Notes: generated by a model not told the origin, from the sequence alone. 64,000 bases of DNA from CAVVGZ01 sp963841845 (GCA_963841845.1 CAWJEG010000012.1:248001-312000); one strand, 5' to 3'; positions 52,117-61,891 are shown, counted from the first letter of the stretch. Program-made: numbers and translations.

Positions 52117-54117
52117 ATGAAGAACGAATTTGTATTGGCCTTCAACGAAGTAATTGAAGAGAAACAATTACCAAAAGATGTAATTCTGGCTGCACTGGAA
52201 TCTGCGATGATTTCGGCATATCAGAAATCTGTAAACGCATCTAAAGCACAACATGTTGAATCAAAAATCGATCCGGATACAGGTAAAGTTACCATTTATG
52301 CCGAGAAAGAAATTGTTGAAGAGGTGTTGGACGCTAAAACAGAAGTAGATCTCGATGAAGCCAAAAAATACGATCCCAATGCTGTTTTAGGCGGTATGGT
52401 CATTGTTGAGAGTACTCCAAAAGACTTTGGCAGAGTTGCTGCTCAAACGGCCCGGCAGGTTATTCAACAGAAAATCAGAGATGCTGAAAGATCAGCACAA
52501 CTGCAGCATTACGAGAAACAACTCGGAGAAATTATCAGCGGTATTGTTCAGGCGATAAATTCTCAAGGAATTCAAATCGGGCTTGAACTGCGTGCAGAAG
52601 GCACAATGCCTAGAAAAGAAATGATCCCCGGCGAAAGATTTCGTATGCATGAAAGGGTGAGGGCTCTCGTTGCAGAAGTAAAAGAATCGCCTAGAGGTCC
52701 CCAGATTATTCTTTCCAGGACCCACCGGGACTTCTTGCGACGACTTTTGGAAAACGAAGTGCCGGAAATTTACCATGGTGTTGTCGAAATTAGATCCATT
52801 GCACGTGAACCCGGCCAACGGGCAAAGGTTGCTGTTTCGGCAACTCAATCCGGGATTGATCCGGTTGGGGCATGTGTTGGTATTCGTGGAGTCCGGATCC
52901 AAGCCATTGTGAGAGAACTTCACGATGAAAAGATCGATGTGATCGAATGGAATCCTGATCCAGCTGCGTTCATCAATAAAGCCATCAGCCCGGCTCGGGT
53001 TGTTGGTGTATATCTTAATGAGACTTTACAGGATGGAAAAACGGCAACAGTCGTAGTTCCTGAAGATCAACTCAGCCTGGCAATAGGCAGGGATGGTCAG
53101 AACGCTCGCCTGGCAGCAAAACTAACCAACTGGCGGATTGATATCAAGAGTTTGACGGAGGGTGCCTCAGACAGCCTCATTAAACTTCAAAACAACCCGG
53201 AACTGGTTACTACCCTGAAAATATCGGATGAATTTATCCAACAGATCGAATCTTTGGTAGCGAGGAAATCAGAAGGCAGGCCATTAAATCCAGAAGAATA
53301 CGATCAAATGGCTAAATTTGTCGATCAGGTCGAAAAGCAAATCGCTACTAGGTATAAACCTGTCATTGAAAAAGTAATTGAACCCGTACCCAGTGAAGAT
53401 CGAGCTGGCATCCCGGAATTTGCATTTTCTACCAATATTCTGGACAGCGGTTTGGATGAGCACATCAATAACATTCTTCAGGAAGCTGGTTATCATACCC
53501 TGGGAGATCTTGCCTTGCAAATTCGCAAGAATCCTGATGAGATATTAAAACTTCAAGGGATTGGTCCAAAATCGATGGAGAAGATCTTCAGCCACATCAA
53601 TCAGTTGCTGGCGCCATCCTTGGACGAGGTAATTGGTGAACCAGAGGAGGAAACAGTTTCCGGGCAACCAACAACTGAGCTGCCTGTGGTAGAAATGGCC
53701 GGAATAACCCGTACAGATATAACAGTAGAACCATCTGATGCTATCGTTGCAGTTACAGATGAAACGGTCAAAGTTATATCTGAAGAAGTTTCGGGTCCTG
53801 CAGTTGCGGAAATCATAGGTACAGACAAGCAAGCCGCAACGGAGAATCTGGTTGAAGAACGACCAGCAGATGAAGAAGACATTCCCTTTGAAAAATTGTT
53901 TGAGCTAAAATCCGACATGGTCCAAAAGTATCTGGATGAGCCCGAAGAGGAGGATGAAGAAGAGGGTGATGACGAGGATTCAACAAAGAAGAAGGGTAAG
54001 AAGAAAAAGAAACGTAAAAATGTTGAATATGAGTACGATCCTGAAAAGGATGTCATGTTAATCCACAAGAAAAGAAAACGTGATGGGGTGGGTACCGAAT
54101 TTGAATGGGAAGAATAA
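52117..54117 (+). CDS. nusA: Transcription termination/antitermination factor NusA with long charged tail
   Basis: NusA binds RNA polymerase and RNA and controls pausing, termination and antitermination. Order of domains: N-terminal polymerase-binding domain (residues 1-~125), S1 domain (~135-205), two KH domains (~210-350; VGACVGIRGVRIQAIVREL and LSLAIGRDGQNARLAAKL), then a helix-hairpin-helix module (LQEAGYHTLGDLALQ, LKLQGIGPKSMEKI). The last ~170 residues are a Thr/Val/Glu-rich low-complexity region ending in an acidic block, a Lys-rich block (KKKGKKKKKRK) and a mixed tail. At 666 aa it is much longer than the usual ~350-500. rimP, which often precedes nusA, is absent here. Confidence 0.95.
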   Translation: MKNEFVLAFNEVIEEKQLPKDVILAALESAMISAYQKSVNASKAQHVESKIDPDTGKVTIYAEKEIVEEVLDAKTEVDLDEAKKYDPNAVLGGMVIVESTPKDFGRVAAQTARQVIQQKIRDAERSAQLQHYEKQLGEIISGIVQAINSQGIQIGLELRAEGTMPRKEMIPGERFRMHERVRALVAEVKESPRGPQIILSRTHRDFLRRLLENEVPEIYHGVVEIRSIAREPGQRAKVAVSATQSGIDPVGACVGIRGVRIQAIVRELHDEKIDVIEWNPDPAAFINKAISPARVVGVYLNETLQDGKTATVVVPEDQLSLAIGRDGQNARLAAKLTNWRIDIKSLTEGASDSLIKLQNNPELVTTLKISDEFIQQIESLVARKSEGRPLNPEEYDQMAKFVDQVEKQIATRYKPVIEKVIEPVPSEDRAGIPEFAFSTNILDSGLDEHINNILQEAGYHTLGDLALQIRKNPDEILKLQGIGPKSMEKIFSHINQLLAPSLDEVIGEPEEETVSGQPTTELPVVEMAGITRTDITVEPSDAIVAVTDETVKVISEEVSGPAVAEIIGTDKQAATENLVEERPADEEDIPFEKLFELKSDMVQKYLDEPEEEDEEEGDDEDSTKKKGKKKKKRKNVEYEYDPEKDVMLIHKKRKRDGVGTEFEWEE

Positions 54118-54120
54118 TCA

Positions 54121-54459
54121 TTGTCCAAAAAGGATAATATTAGGAGAACAAGAAAACATATACCTCAGCGAACGTGCGTTGGTTGCCGATCTGTATTAAG
54201 TAAAAAAGAACTGATCCGCATCGTCAATTCCCCGCAAGGAATCCTGGTTGATTTATCGGGAAAAATGTCCGGAAGGGGTGCCTATTTGCATAATGTGCGA
54301 TCTTGCTGGGAAAAAGGTCTTAGAGGCTCACTTGGGAATGCTCTCAAGCGAAATTTAACTGACCAGGAAAAAAAGGTATTACTTGATTTCATGGAGAGTC
54401 TCCCTGAAACCAATAATCTTGAAGCAGATATGGACAAGAATGATGGTCTAATCCATTAA
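54121..54459 (+). CDS. rnpM: RNase P modulator RnpM (YlxR)
   Basis: YlxR/DUF448 protein, recently shown in Firmicutes to bind RNase P RNA and modulate its activity. The signature RTCVGCRSVLSKKELIRIVN and SGRGAYLHNVRSCWEKGLRG is complete. 112 aa is slightly longer than usual because of an acidic C-terminal tail. The start is TTG 54121, four bases after nusA ends. The nusA-ylxR-infB order is the classical one. Confidence 0.93.
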   Translation: MSKKDNIRRTRKHIPQRTCVGCRSVLSKKELIRIVNSPQGILVDLSGKMSGRGAYLHNVRSCWEKGLRGSLGNALKRNLTDQEKKVLLDFMESLPETNNLEADMDKNDGLIH

Positions 54460-54586
54460 TTCCATTTTCATACTGAAACACTCATCCAGACTGCTCACTG
54501 AGATACCTGATTTTGAATGTGAAAGCGCATAGGTCAAAAATGATACAAGGGCTGAAAAGACGGGGAATCTTAATTGGAGGTGTCAA

Positions 54587-56380
54587 ATGAGCGGAAATGG
54601 ACAAATAATAGAAATTCCGACAAGTCTTACGGTAAGGGAACTGGCATTGCGGATGAAGGCCAGTCCAATTGATGTTATTAAAATACTGATGTCTAATGGG
54701 GTAATGACAAATATAAATCAGCAAGTGGATTATGATACGGCGTCCATTGTTGCAAGTGAATTGGGTTTTGAAACATGTTTAGAACAATCCTTATTAGAGG
54801 TTGAGGAAAAAGAAACAGGACAAATACCTCTCTGGCGCAGGATTATTGCTGAAGAAAATGATGGCGATCTTGTCAGGCGTCCTCCTGTAATCACCATTTT
54901 GGGTCATGTAGATCACGGAAAAACCACATTATTAGATGCAATTCGTCACACAAATGTGGTTGGCGGGGAAGCAGGTGGAATTACTCAGCATATTGGCGCT
55001 TATCAAATTGAATATAAAGGCCAAATGATTACTTTCCTGGACACACCTGGCCATGCAGCCTTCACTGCTATGCGTGCCAGGGGAGCCCAGGGGGCAGATA
55101 TCGTGATTTTAGTTGTTGCTGCGGACGACGGGGTGATGCCGCAAACCCGTGAGGCAATCAATCATGCCAAAGCAGCCCAGGTACCTATCATTGTTGCCCT
55201 AAATAAAATGGATCGCCCGGATGCAAATCCGGATTTTGTAAAACACCAGCTTGCTGAAACTGGACTGGTTCCAGACGAGTGGGATGGCGACACGATGATA
55301 GTGCCTGTTTCAGCCAAACAAAAAACCGGACTGGAAGACCTCATGGAAGCGATCCTGCTTGTTTCCGACAGCATGGATATTAAGGCCAATCCTAAAGGGA
55401 AAGTCTTCGGAACTGTTATTGAAGCCGAAGTAGAAAAATCCAAAGGGGTTATTGCCACCCTCTTGATCCAAAATGGTACATTAAAATCCGGTGAAGTAAT
55501 TGTAGCCGGATCCACCTGCGGACGAATTCGCGCTATGTTTGATTTTCGGGGCAATAAAGCTAAACAAGCAGGCCCATCAACTCCTGCATTGGTCATGGGG
55601 CTCAGTGATGTTCCGGAAGCCGGGGATATCTTTCAGACATATGGCTCTGAAAAAGAAGCCCGTGCCTTTATTGCGGTTGCAGATGATCAAAAACAGAGAG
55701 CTGGCGTTGCTGCACCAAAAGCCACCTTGGAAGAATTATTCGAGAAGTACCAGGCCGGAGAAGTACAGGAATTAAACCTGATTATCAAGTCTGATGTTCA
55801 GGGGTCGCTTGAACCGATCGTGAAATCTCTTAATGATATCGGTAACGCCCAGCAGGATATAAAAATTAATATCCTTCACACAGGCAATGGAGATATCAGT
55901 GAGAGTGACGCCATGCTCGCAGCTGCTTCCAAGGCAATCCTCATTGGATTCAACGTTCAGGCAGATTCAGCGGCCAGAAGGTTGGCAGATAAGGAGGGAG
56001 TTTCTATCCGTCTTTACACGATTATCTACAGATTGATAGAGGACATTGAAAAAGCATTGAAAGGAATGCTGGCACCGGAAATCAGGGAAGTTTTCATCGG
56101 AGAAGCAATTATTCTGCAAACCTTCAAAATTAGTAAGGTTGGGAAAATTGCTGGGTGTAAAGTTGTGCGCGGTGAAATTCGAAGGAATGCCAAAGTAAGA
56201 ATCACACGAAATGAAGAAATCCTTTTTGAAGGTGAAATCTCCTCCCTGAAACACGAGAAAGAAGATGTGCGGGAGGTCAGAACAGGCTTTGAATGCGGCA
56301 TGGGATTCCGGAATTTCAATGACTATCAAGACGGAGATAAAATTGAGTGCTATCTCACAGAAGAAGTGCCAATTTTATAG
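54587..56380 (+). CDS. infB: Translation initiation factor IF-2
   Basis: GTPase that brings initiator tRNA to the small ribosomal subunit. The IF2 N-terminal helical motif (TVRELALRMKASPIDVIKILM) is followed by the G domain with GHVDHGKTT, DTPGHAAFTAMR and NKMD, then domains II, III and IV ending IECYLTEEVP. At 597 aa it lacks the long low-complexity N-terminal region found in many bacteria, so it is a compact form. GGAGGTG precedes the ATG well. The 127-base gap from rnpM holds nothing recognisable. Confidence 0.97.
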   Translation: MSGNGQIIEIPTSLTVRELALRMKASPIDVIKILMSNGVMTNINQQVDYDTASIVASELGFETCLEQSLLEVEEKETGQIPLWRRIIAEENDGDLVRRPPVITILGHVDHGKTTLLDAIRHTNVVGGEAGGITQHIGAYQIEYKGQMITFLDTPGHAAFTAMRARGAQGADIVILVVAADDGVMPQTREAINHAKAAQVPIIVALNKMDRPDANPDFVKHQLAETGLVPDEWDGDTMIVPVSAKQKTGLEDLMEAILLVSDSMDIKANPKGKVFGTVIEAEVEKSKGVIATLLIQNGTLKSGEVIVAGSTCGRIRAMFDFRGNKAKQAGPSTPALVMGLSDVPEAGDIFQTYGSEKEARAFIAVADDQKQRAGVAAPKATLEELFEKYQAGEVQELNLIIKSDVQGSLEPIVKSLNDIGNAQQDIKINILHTGNGDISESDAMLAAASKAILIGFNVQADSAARRLADKEGVSIRLYTIIYRLIEDIEKALKGMLAPEIREVFIGEAIILQTFKISKVGKIAGCKVVRGEIRRNAKVRITRNEEILFEGEISSLKHEKEDVREVRTGFECGMGFRNFNDYQDGDKIECYLTEEVPIL

Positions 56381-56584
56381 TTTTTAATAAATAACTAATT
56401 TCATGAATTAGGGAATGGAAAAAATCCTTGTAACGGTTAATTTCCAGACCGGGATAAGAGATAAAACCTTTTTGATATTTATGGAAATATATAAAACAAT
56501 AATTACAATTTGCCAAAAATAACTGCCTGGATTAATGATTATTGGCTAATATTATCCTTTTCTGGTAAATTGAAGGAGTGAAAA

Positions 56585-56965
56585 ATGCCATCCCAGGTAC
56601 GGCTTAAACGGATAGGCGATAGAATTCAAATTGAATTGTCTGAGATCTTGTTAAAGGATGTAAGTGATCCACGTTTGGTGGGGATCTATATTACAGATGT
56701 CAAGGTAGACCGGGAAATTGCCTTTGCAAATATCTATGTGTCTGCAGTCGAAGGGAAACCAAGGTCAGAAGAAATTTTAGCAGGACTTAACCATGCCAAC
56801 CCTTATTTAAGACGTCTGCTTGCCTCAAGAATTGAATTAAGGGTATTTCCTAAACTGCGATTCTTTTGGGATCCTACGCCAGAACGTGCCGATCATATTG
56901 AACGATTGTTGAACACCCTCAGACAAAAAGAAATTCAGCCTGACAATATAAGTAATGATGATTAA
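56585..56965 (+). CDS. rbfA: Ribosome-binding factor A
   Basis: RbfA assists maturation of the 16S rRNA 5' end in the 30S subunit and is needed at low temperature. The KH-like domain is clear: RLKRIGDRIQIELSEILLKD, VSDPRLVGIYITDVKVDREI, FANIYVSAVEG, and FPKLRFFWDPTPERADHIERLL. 126 aa is normal. GAAGGAG precedes the ATG. It overlaps nrnA by 11 bases; the 204-base gap from infB shows no clear signal. Confidence 0.95.
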   Translation: MPSQVRLKRIGDRIQIELSEILLKDVSDPRLVGIYITDVKVDREIAFANIYVSAVEGKPRSEEILAGLNHANPYLRRLLASRIELRVFPKLRFFWDPTPERADHIERLLNTLRQKEIQPDNISNDD

Positions 56966-57944
56966 CTGTACGAATCAGCAAATTCGAGAATTAATTTGTA
57001 AAAGCTCAAAAATCCTCCTGACATCGCATGTACGACCGGATGGGGATGGGATCGGTTCCCTTTTAGGGCTCGGTTTAGGTCTAATTAAGGCTGGGAAAGA
57101 TGTTCAAATGGTTCTTGAAGGCGGTGTCCCTTCGAGCTTTAAGCATCTTCCTGGCAGTGAATTGATTCTGAAGGAAAACACAACAATACCCGATTTATTC
57201 ATCCTGGTTGATTGTTCAGAATCTACCAGAGCCGGCAGGATTTCTGAAATTTTTCCGCCTGATTTAAATATTGACCATCATATAACCAACACCTTGTTTG
57301 CACGATTCAATTTCGTGGATCCGGAAACCGCAGCTACGGCATCCATAATCGCCCAGAATTTTTCAGAGTGGGGGCTGCAAATGGATGAATCTATAGCCAG
57401 CACCCTTCTAACCGGAATAATCACCGATACCCTGGGTTTTAGTACATCAAATACGAATCCAACCACATTGCGTCTATCTGCAAAATTAATGGAATCAGGT
57501 GCTGATTTGTTTGAGCTTTATGCGCGCGGATTAACCTTTAAATCCTTTGAATCTGTGAAATATTGGGGAGCTGGTTTGTCAAGGCTTAATAAGATTGGTA
57601 CTCTGGTTTGGACCAGGCTGACTTTAGTGGATCGGAAGGAATCTGGTTATCCTGGAAATGATGATGCGGATTTAATTAATCTCCTCTCATCCCTGGAAGG
57701 TTTTGATATTGCGATCCTTTTTGTTGAGCAAGGTGATGGCAAGATTAAGATAAGTTGGCGGGCAAAACCTGGTTTTGATATATCCAATTTGGCGTTACAA
57801 TATGGGGGCGGTGGACATCCCGCAGCATCAGGTGCCGAGATTAACGGGAACATCGAGGAGATTGAACAAAAAGTTGTGCAGGACTCCCTCGCTTATTTGC
57901 AAGATGTGACAAAAACGAATATTAAAACTGGATTTTCAAAATAA
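56955..57944 (+). CDS. nrnA: DHH/DHHA1 phosphoesterase, NrnA-like oligoribonuclease / pAp phosphatase
   Basis: Nano-RNase that degrades very short RNAs and dephosphorylates 3'-phosphoadenosine 5'-phosphate. DHH-domain metal motifs: LTSHVRPDGDGIGSLLGL, LVDCSEST and the namesake NIDHHITN; then LLTGIITDTLGFSTSNT. The DHHA1 domain ends with ALQYGGGGHPAASGAEI, which binds the substrate. 329 aa is normal. The ATG pair at 56955/56958 overlaps the rbfA stop. Placement between rbfA and truB is conserved in many bacteria. Confidence 0.93.
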   Translation: MMINCTNQQIRELICKSSKILLTSHVRPDGDGIGSLLGLGLGLIKAGKDVQMVLEGGVPSSFKHLPGSELILKENTTIPDLFILVDCSESTRAGRISEIFPPDLNIDHHITNTLFARFNFVDPETAATASIIAQNFSEWGLQMDESIASTLLTGIITDTLGFSTSNTNPTTLRLSAKLMESGADLFELYARGLTFKSFESVKYWGAGLSRLNKIGTLVWTRLTLVDRKESGYPGNDDADLINLLSSLEGFDIAILFVEQGDGKIKISWRAKPGFDISNLALQYGGGGHPAASGAEINGNIEEIEQKVVQDSLAYLQDVTKTNIKTGFSK

Positions 57945-57980
57945 ATAAAAATTGAAAATGAACAATCGGAGAAGTTTTCA

Positions 57981-58898
57981 ATGAATTCTAACAACCAGGA
58001 TACAGACATACAGAATACCATATCAGGGGTAATTGTTGTTGATAAACCTGTTGGATTAACCTCACATGATGTGGTTCAAGTTATCAGAAAAGGGACAAAT
58101 ATTCGCAGAGCAGGACATACCGGTACCCTGGATCCGCGTGCATCCGGTGTCCTGGTCATCTTAATCGGACCAGCTGTTCGACTGAGCGAGTATGTATCGG
58201 CATCGGATAAACGTTACCAGGCAATTGTCAAACTAGGTTCCAGCACGGATACATATGATTCCGAAGGAATCCCGATGAACGAAACCGATCTAAAGGATGT
58301 AACCGAAGAAATTTTTATTAATGCATTGAAACAATTTGTTGGCGAGATCCAGCAAGTTCCCCCGCCTTTTTCAGCTGTTAAAATTAAAGGCAAGCGCGCT
58401 TACGAAATGGCTCGCAATGGTGAAGAGGTTGATCTTGAACCCCGGACAATTATTGTTCATAGTCTCGAACTCCTGGAATGGGCACCCCCTGAAGCAGTAA
58501 TTGATGTTTACTGTTCATCCGGCACCTATGTGCGTTCCTTGGCAAACGACCTTGGTAAAATACTAGGCTGCGGAGCACACCTGGTTGGATTGCGCAGGAC
58601 AAAAAGCGGAAGATTCACATTAAGGGATGCCGTTCCTTTACGAAAACTTAAGGAAGCATTTGACAATGGACAGTGGTACCAATACTTGATTCCTGCAGCA
58701 GAGGCATTATCCGACTGGCCAGCTTTAGAATTAAGTAATGAACAAATCGATGCAATTCGGCATGGCAACCGTATACCGGCTGCATCAGAAAAAGATACCT
58801 TCGTACGGGGTATCAGTGAGCAGGGAGATTTGGTAGCCTTATTGGAAATTCTCCCTGATACTCATGAGTGGCAACCACGCAAGGTTTTCTTTCAGTAA
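57981..58898 (+). CDS. truB: tRNA pseudouridine(55) synthase
   Basis: TruB converts U55 in the tRNA T-loop to pseudouridine. The catalytic Asp is in GHTGTLDPRASGVL; other motifs are VVDKPVGLTSHDVV, KRYQAIVKLGSSTDTYDSEG, QVPPPFSAVKIKGKRAYEMAR and YCSSGTYVRSLANDLG. A short C-terminal domain follows, giving 305 aa, typical. It lies 36 bases after nrnA and 12 before ribF. Confidence 0.96.
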   Translation: MNSNNQDTDIQNTISGVIVVDKPVGLTSHDVVQVIRKGTNIRRAGHTGTLDPRASGVLVILIGPAVRLSEYVSASDKRYQAIVKLGSSTDTYDSEGIPMNETDLKDVTEEIFINALKQFVGEIQQVPPPFSAVKIKGKRAYEMARNGEEVDLEPRTIIVHSLELLEWAPPEAVIDVYCSSGTYVRSLANDLGKILGCGAHLVGLRRTKSGRFTLRDAVPLRKLKEAFDNGQWYQYLIPAAEALSDWPALELSNEQIDAIRHGNRIPAASEKDTFVRGISEQGDLVALLEILPDTHEWQPRKVFFQ

Positions 58899-58910
58899 AC
58901 CATTCCGGAT

Positions 58911-59840
58911 ATGCACCATTATCGTCATCTGAAACAGGTTGATTTCCAGGATTCCTGGTTGACGGTTGGGATATTTGATGGCGTTCATATTGGACACCAG
59001 GCAATAATCCAAAACATGGTTCAAAAGGCATCCTCAGTTGGTGTTAGTACAGGTGTCGTGACTTTCTATCCCCATCCGGCGGAAGTAATCCGTGGTACTA
59101 CTGAATCCATCTATTTGACCTCACCGGACCAACGTGCAAAATTAATCAGCCGGTTAGGTGTGGATTATGTCCTGACATTGAAATTCGACAGAAATCTGGC
59201 TAATCAATCGGCTGAAGAGTTTATCCAATCTCTGACCAACCAGATTGGCATGAAAGAACTTTGGGTTGGGAACGATTTTGTTCTTGGCAAAAACCGCCAA
59301 GGGACGATTGATCTATTACAAACCCTGGGTGGACGGTTTGGATACACGGTGAGAGAGATTCCTAAAATCACGGTTGACAGTAAATTCGTTTCATCATCAC
59401 AAATCAGGCACCACATCCTCTCAGGTGGCATTTCTCAGGCAAATAAATTGCTTGGAAGGTATTACTCTATATGTGGTAGGGTAATAAAAGGAATGGGAAG
59501 GGGAAAATCATTGGGGACTCCCACGGCAAATATTGACACATGGGAAAAACAACTTCTCCCCACCAATGGGGTTTATGCAACTCTTGTCAGCTATAAGCAG
59601 CACCGATTTCAAAGCGTAACGAATGTTGGAATAAAGCCAACATTTTTAGAAAATCCTGCCAAATCCACTGTCGAAACATATATTTTTGATTTCGAAGATA
59701 ATGTATATGAAAAAGAGTTGACTATAGAGTTTGTTGAATATCTGCGGAAAGAAATTCCATTTCCAAACAAGCCGGCATTAATAAACCAAATCCAACGTGA
59801 TATCCAGCGAGCCAAAGAGGTCTTGGACCATGAGCCATAA
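58911..59840 (+). CDS. ribF: Bifunctional riboflavin kinase / FMN adenylyltransferase
   Basis: RibF makes FMN and then FAD from riboflavin. The N-terminal nucleotidyltransferase domain has TVGIFDGVHIGHQAIIQ and VTFYPHPAEVIR; the C-terminal kinase domain has GRVIKGMGRGKSLGTPTANI and GVYATLVSY. 309 aa is the standard length. Its end overlaps the thyX-like start by 11 bases, a sensible pairing because ThyX needs FAD. Confidence 0.95.
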   Translation: MHHYRHLKQVDFQDSWLTVGIFDGVHIGHQAIIQNMVQKASSVGVSTGVVTFYPHPAEVIRGTTESIYLTSPDQRAKLISRLGVDYVLTLKFDRNLANQSAEEFIQSLTNQIGMKELWVGNDFVLGKNRQGTIDLLQTLGGRFGYTVREIPKITVDSKFVSSSQIRHHILSGGISQANKLLGRYYSICGRVIKGMGRGKSLGTPTANIDTWEKQLLPTNGVYATLVSYKQHRFQSVTNVGIKPTFLENPAKSTVETYIFDFEDNVYEKELTIEFVEYLRKEIPFPNKPALINQIQRDIQRAKEVLDHEP

Positions 59841-61257
59841 ACGAAGGGTATACCTTCTGAACCCCCAGGATATTCCACCTGAAACAATTGCCGTAGCATT
59901 TGCCAGGACATCACGGTCTCCAGCGTCTTTCGATGAAATCGCTTCAGAATTGACCAGGGAGACCAGTTCTGAATTCCATGAGAAATGGGTGGTTGGTTAT
60001 GGACACTCCTCCGTTGCAGAACATGCCGTCCTTCATATAGCCCTTGAGAATATTTCCCGCCTGGCTATTGAAACGGTTGAATCGAATCGCCTGGCGTCTT
60101 ATACCGAAAAATCTACCCGCTATCAAAAATGGGACCCCAGCCAATTCTATACCCCGGATGAGTTTTCCACAGCGTCAACCGGACAATTATATCAATCCAC
60201 CTGCACGTTTTTATTTGACACATATAAAAAAACACTTGAACCTGTAAAATCAATCATCGCTGAAGAAATGCCAAGGAAAAATGGGGAAAGCGACGCCTCA
60301 TGGGATAGAAGGATTCGTTCAGAATATGTGGATGTATGCCGGTTTTTACTTCCTGCTGCATCACTGGCTAATGTCGGAATCACCATAAATGCACGTGCTT
60401 TGGAACATGCCATCCGAAAGATGCTTTCTCATCCATTGCTTGAAGTTCAACAAATTGGGAACGAGGTAAAACTGGCCGCACAGGTTTCAGTTCCAACATT
60501 AATTAAATATGTTGAGAAGGTTCCTTACTTGATTCAAGTGCAGGATAATTTCTCAAGAGAGTCAACCAAAGTAGTCGAAAATAGTCCTTATGAAGGCGAT
60601 TGGTGTCGTCTGGTAGATTTTGACCACAACGGATTATTAAAGAACCTCGCCGCGGTATTATACCGGTATAGCGGAACAAGTTTTGATACAGCCCTATCCT
60701 ATGTAAGGAAATGTTCGCAAAACGAAATAGAGAGGCTCTTAGAAATGCTTCTGGAGGACCTGGGAGAACATGACCAGCCTGTTAGAGAAATGGAGTATGC
60801 GAATTTCTTGTTTGATATCGTCCTGGATCAAGGGGCGTATTTTGAATTAAAGCGACATCGCATGCTTACCCTAACAAGTCAGGACCTGACAACCAGGTTA
60901 GGGTATGCCGTTCCCAGGAAAATAGTTGAAGCCGGGCAGGAAAAAGAGTACCGGATGGCTATGGATGAAGCCCAGAAAGCCTATGAAATATTATCTCAAT
61001 ATAACTCAGAGGCTGCATCTTATCTTGTCCCGAATGGATTTAATCGCCGGGTTCTTCTTAATATAAATCTCCGCAGCGCCATGCATCTCGTATCACTGCG
61101 CTCTGCCTCCAACGCCCACTTCTCCATTCGCCGGGTTGTCCAGAGAATTGCGTCCGAGATGATTCAGGCAGTACCCATGCTGGAGAGTGTAGTGCGCAGG
61201 AACCAGGTGGAATCATGGCAGGGTGTGCAGGAGCAATATTTCAGCCAGATTTCTTGA
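59830..61257 (+). CDS. thyX: FAD-dependent thymidylate synthase family protein with duplicated ThyX domain
   Basis: A 475-aa protein of the ThyX family, which makes dTMP from dUMP with FAD and methylenetetrahydrofolate. Ordinary ThyX is ~220-260 aa; this one contains two ThyX-like halves. Half 1 (~1-225) has VAFARTSRSPASFDE, GYGHSSVAEHAVLHIALENI and ESNRLASYTEKSTRYQKW, matching the ThyX motif except that RHR is SNR. Half 2 (~226-475) has GTSFDTALSYVR, YANFLFDIVLDQGAYFELKRHRMLTLTSQDL, where RHR is kept but the Ser-x-x-x-Ser-x-RY part is altered. A complete active site may need both halves. Start at ATG 59830 behind GAGG; in-frame codons further up lie within ribF. Confidence 0.85.
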   Translation: MSHKRRVYLLNPQDIPPETIAVAFARTSRSPASFDEIASELTRETSSEFHEKWVVGYGHSSVAEHAVLHIALENISRLAIETVESNRLASYTEKSTRYQKWDPSQFYTPDEFSTASTGQLYQSTCTFLFDTYKKTLEPVKSIIAEEMPRKNGESDASWDRRIRSEYVDVCRFLLPAASLANVGITINARALEHAIRKMLSHPLLEVQQIGNEVKLAAQVSVPTLIKYVEKVPYLIQVQDNFSRESTKVVENSPYEGDWCRLVDFDHNGLLKNLAAVLYRYSGTSFDTALSYVRKCSQNEIERLLEMLLEDLGEHDQPVREMEYANFLFDIVLDQGAYFELKRHRMLTLTSQDLTTRLGYAVPRKIVEAGQEKEYRMAMDEAQKAYEILSQYNSEAASYLVPNGFNRRVLLNINLRSAMHLVSLRSASNAHFSIRRVVQRIASEMIQAVPMLESVVRRNQVESWQGVQEQYFSQIS

Positions 61258-61293
61258 GTTCATCCGAATCGCAGGGACTATACATCCTTGGAT

Positions 61294-61866
61294 TTACAGG
61301 TTGGAGATTTCTGTGAAACGAAAACAGCCGATTATATGATCATTCACCATACCAACTGCCTGCATGAATGCATAACAAATGGTCGGCCCAACAAATTTGA
61401 ATCCTCTTGATTTTAATGCCTCACTCATCATCCGCGCTTCCTGGGTGGTTGCGGGAATTTCCACTACCTTTTTCCAGTGGTTCCGCCGCGGCTTCCCTGC
61501 TACAAATTGCCAGGCAAAGGCATCAAAACTGCCAAATTCCTTCTGAATTTTCAGGAAAGCATCTGCGTTTTGGACAGCAGCCTCAATTTTTAATCTGTTT
61601 CGGATTATCCCTTCATCCAACCGCAATGCTGCTAATTTTGAACTGTCATATTGTGAAACCTTCTGGTAATTAAATCCATCTAAGGCGGTCCGGAAATTTT
61701 GGCGTTTTTTTAATACCGTTTCCCAACTCAATCCTGCCTGAAACCCTTCCAATATAAGGAATTCAAAAAGGATTTGGTCATTGTGAATAGGAACACCCCA
61801 TTCCCGGTCATGGTACTCTCTCATCAGTTCCGTGTTTGCCCAATCACAGCGCGGTTTTAATTCCAT
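61294..61866 (-). CDS. tag: DNA-3-methyladenine glycosylase I
   Basis: Tag removes 3-methyladenine from alkylated DNA. The family start RCDWANTELMREYHDREWGVP is present, with Cys and His that together with the C-terminal VNDHIIGCFR form the zinc site. ILEGFQAGLSWETVLKKRQNFR and FKFVGPTICYAFMQAVG are further signatures. About 190 aa, normal. GGAGG five bases before ATG 61866 decides the start; an ATG four codons upstream overlaps that site. Leftward, probably co-transcribed with the cysteine-cluster gene upstream. Confidence 0.95.
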   Translation of the reverse strand: MELKPRCDWANTELMREYHDREWGVPIHNDQILFEFLILEGFQAGLSWETVLKKRQNFRTALDGFNYQKVSQYDSSKLAALRLDEGIIRNRLKIEAAVQNADAFLKIQKEFGSFDAFAWQFVAGKPRRNHWKKVVEIPATTQEARMMSEALKSRGFKFVGPTICYAFMQAVGMVNDHIIGCFRFTEISNL

Positions 61867-61891
61867 GAATTCCTCCATCCCGCTCCTTACA

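Noticed and set aside
53601..54128. Minus-strand ORF of 175 codons opposite the NusA tail
   Set aside because: Its Ser-rich repeats are simply the complement of the acidic and Lys-rich NusA tail codons.
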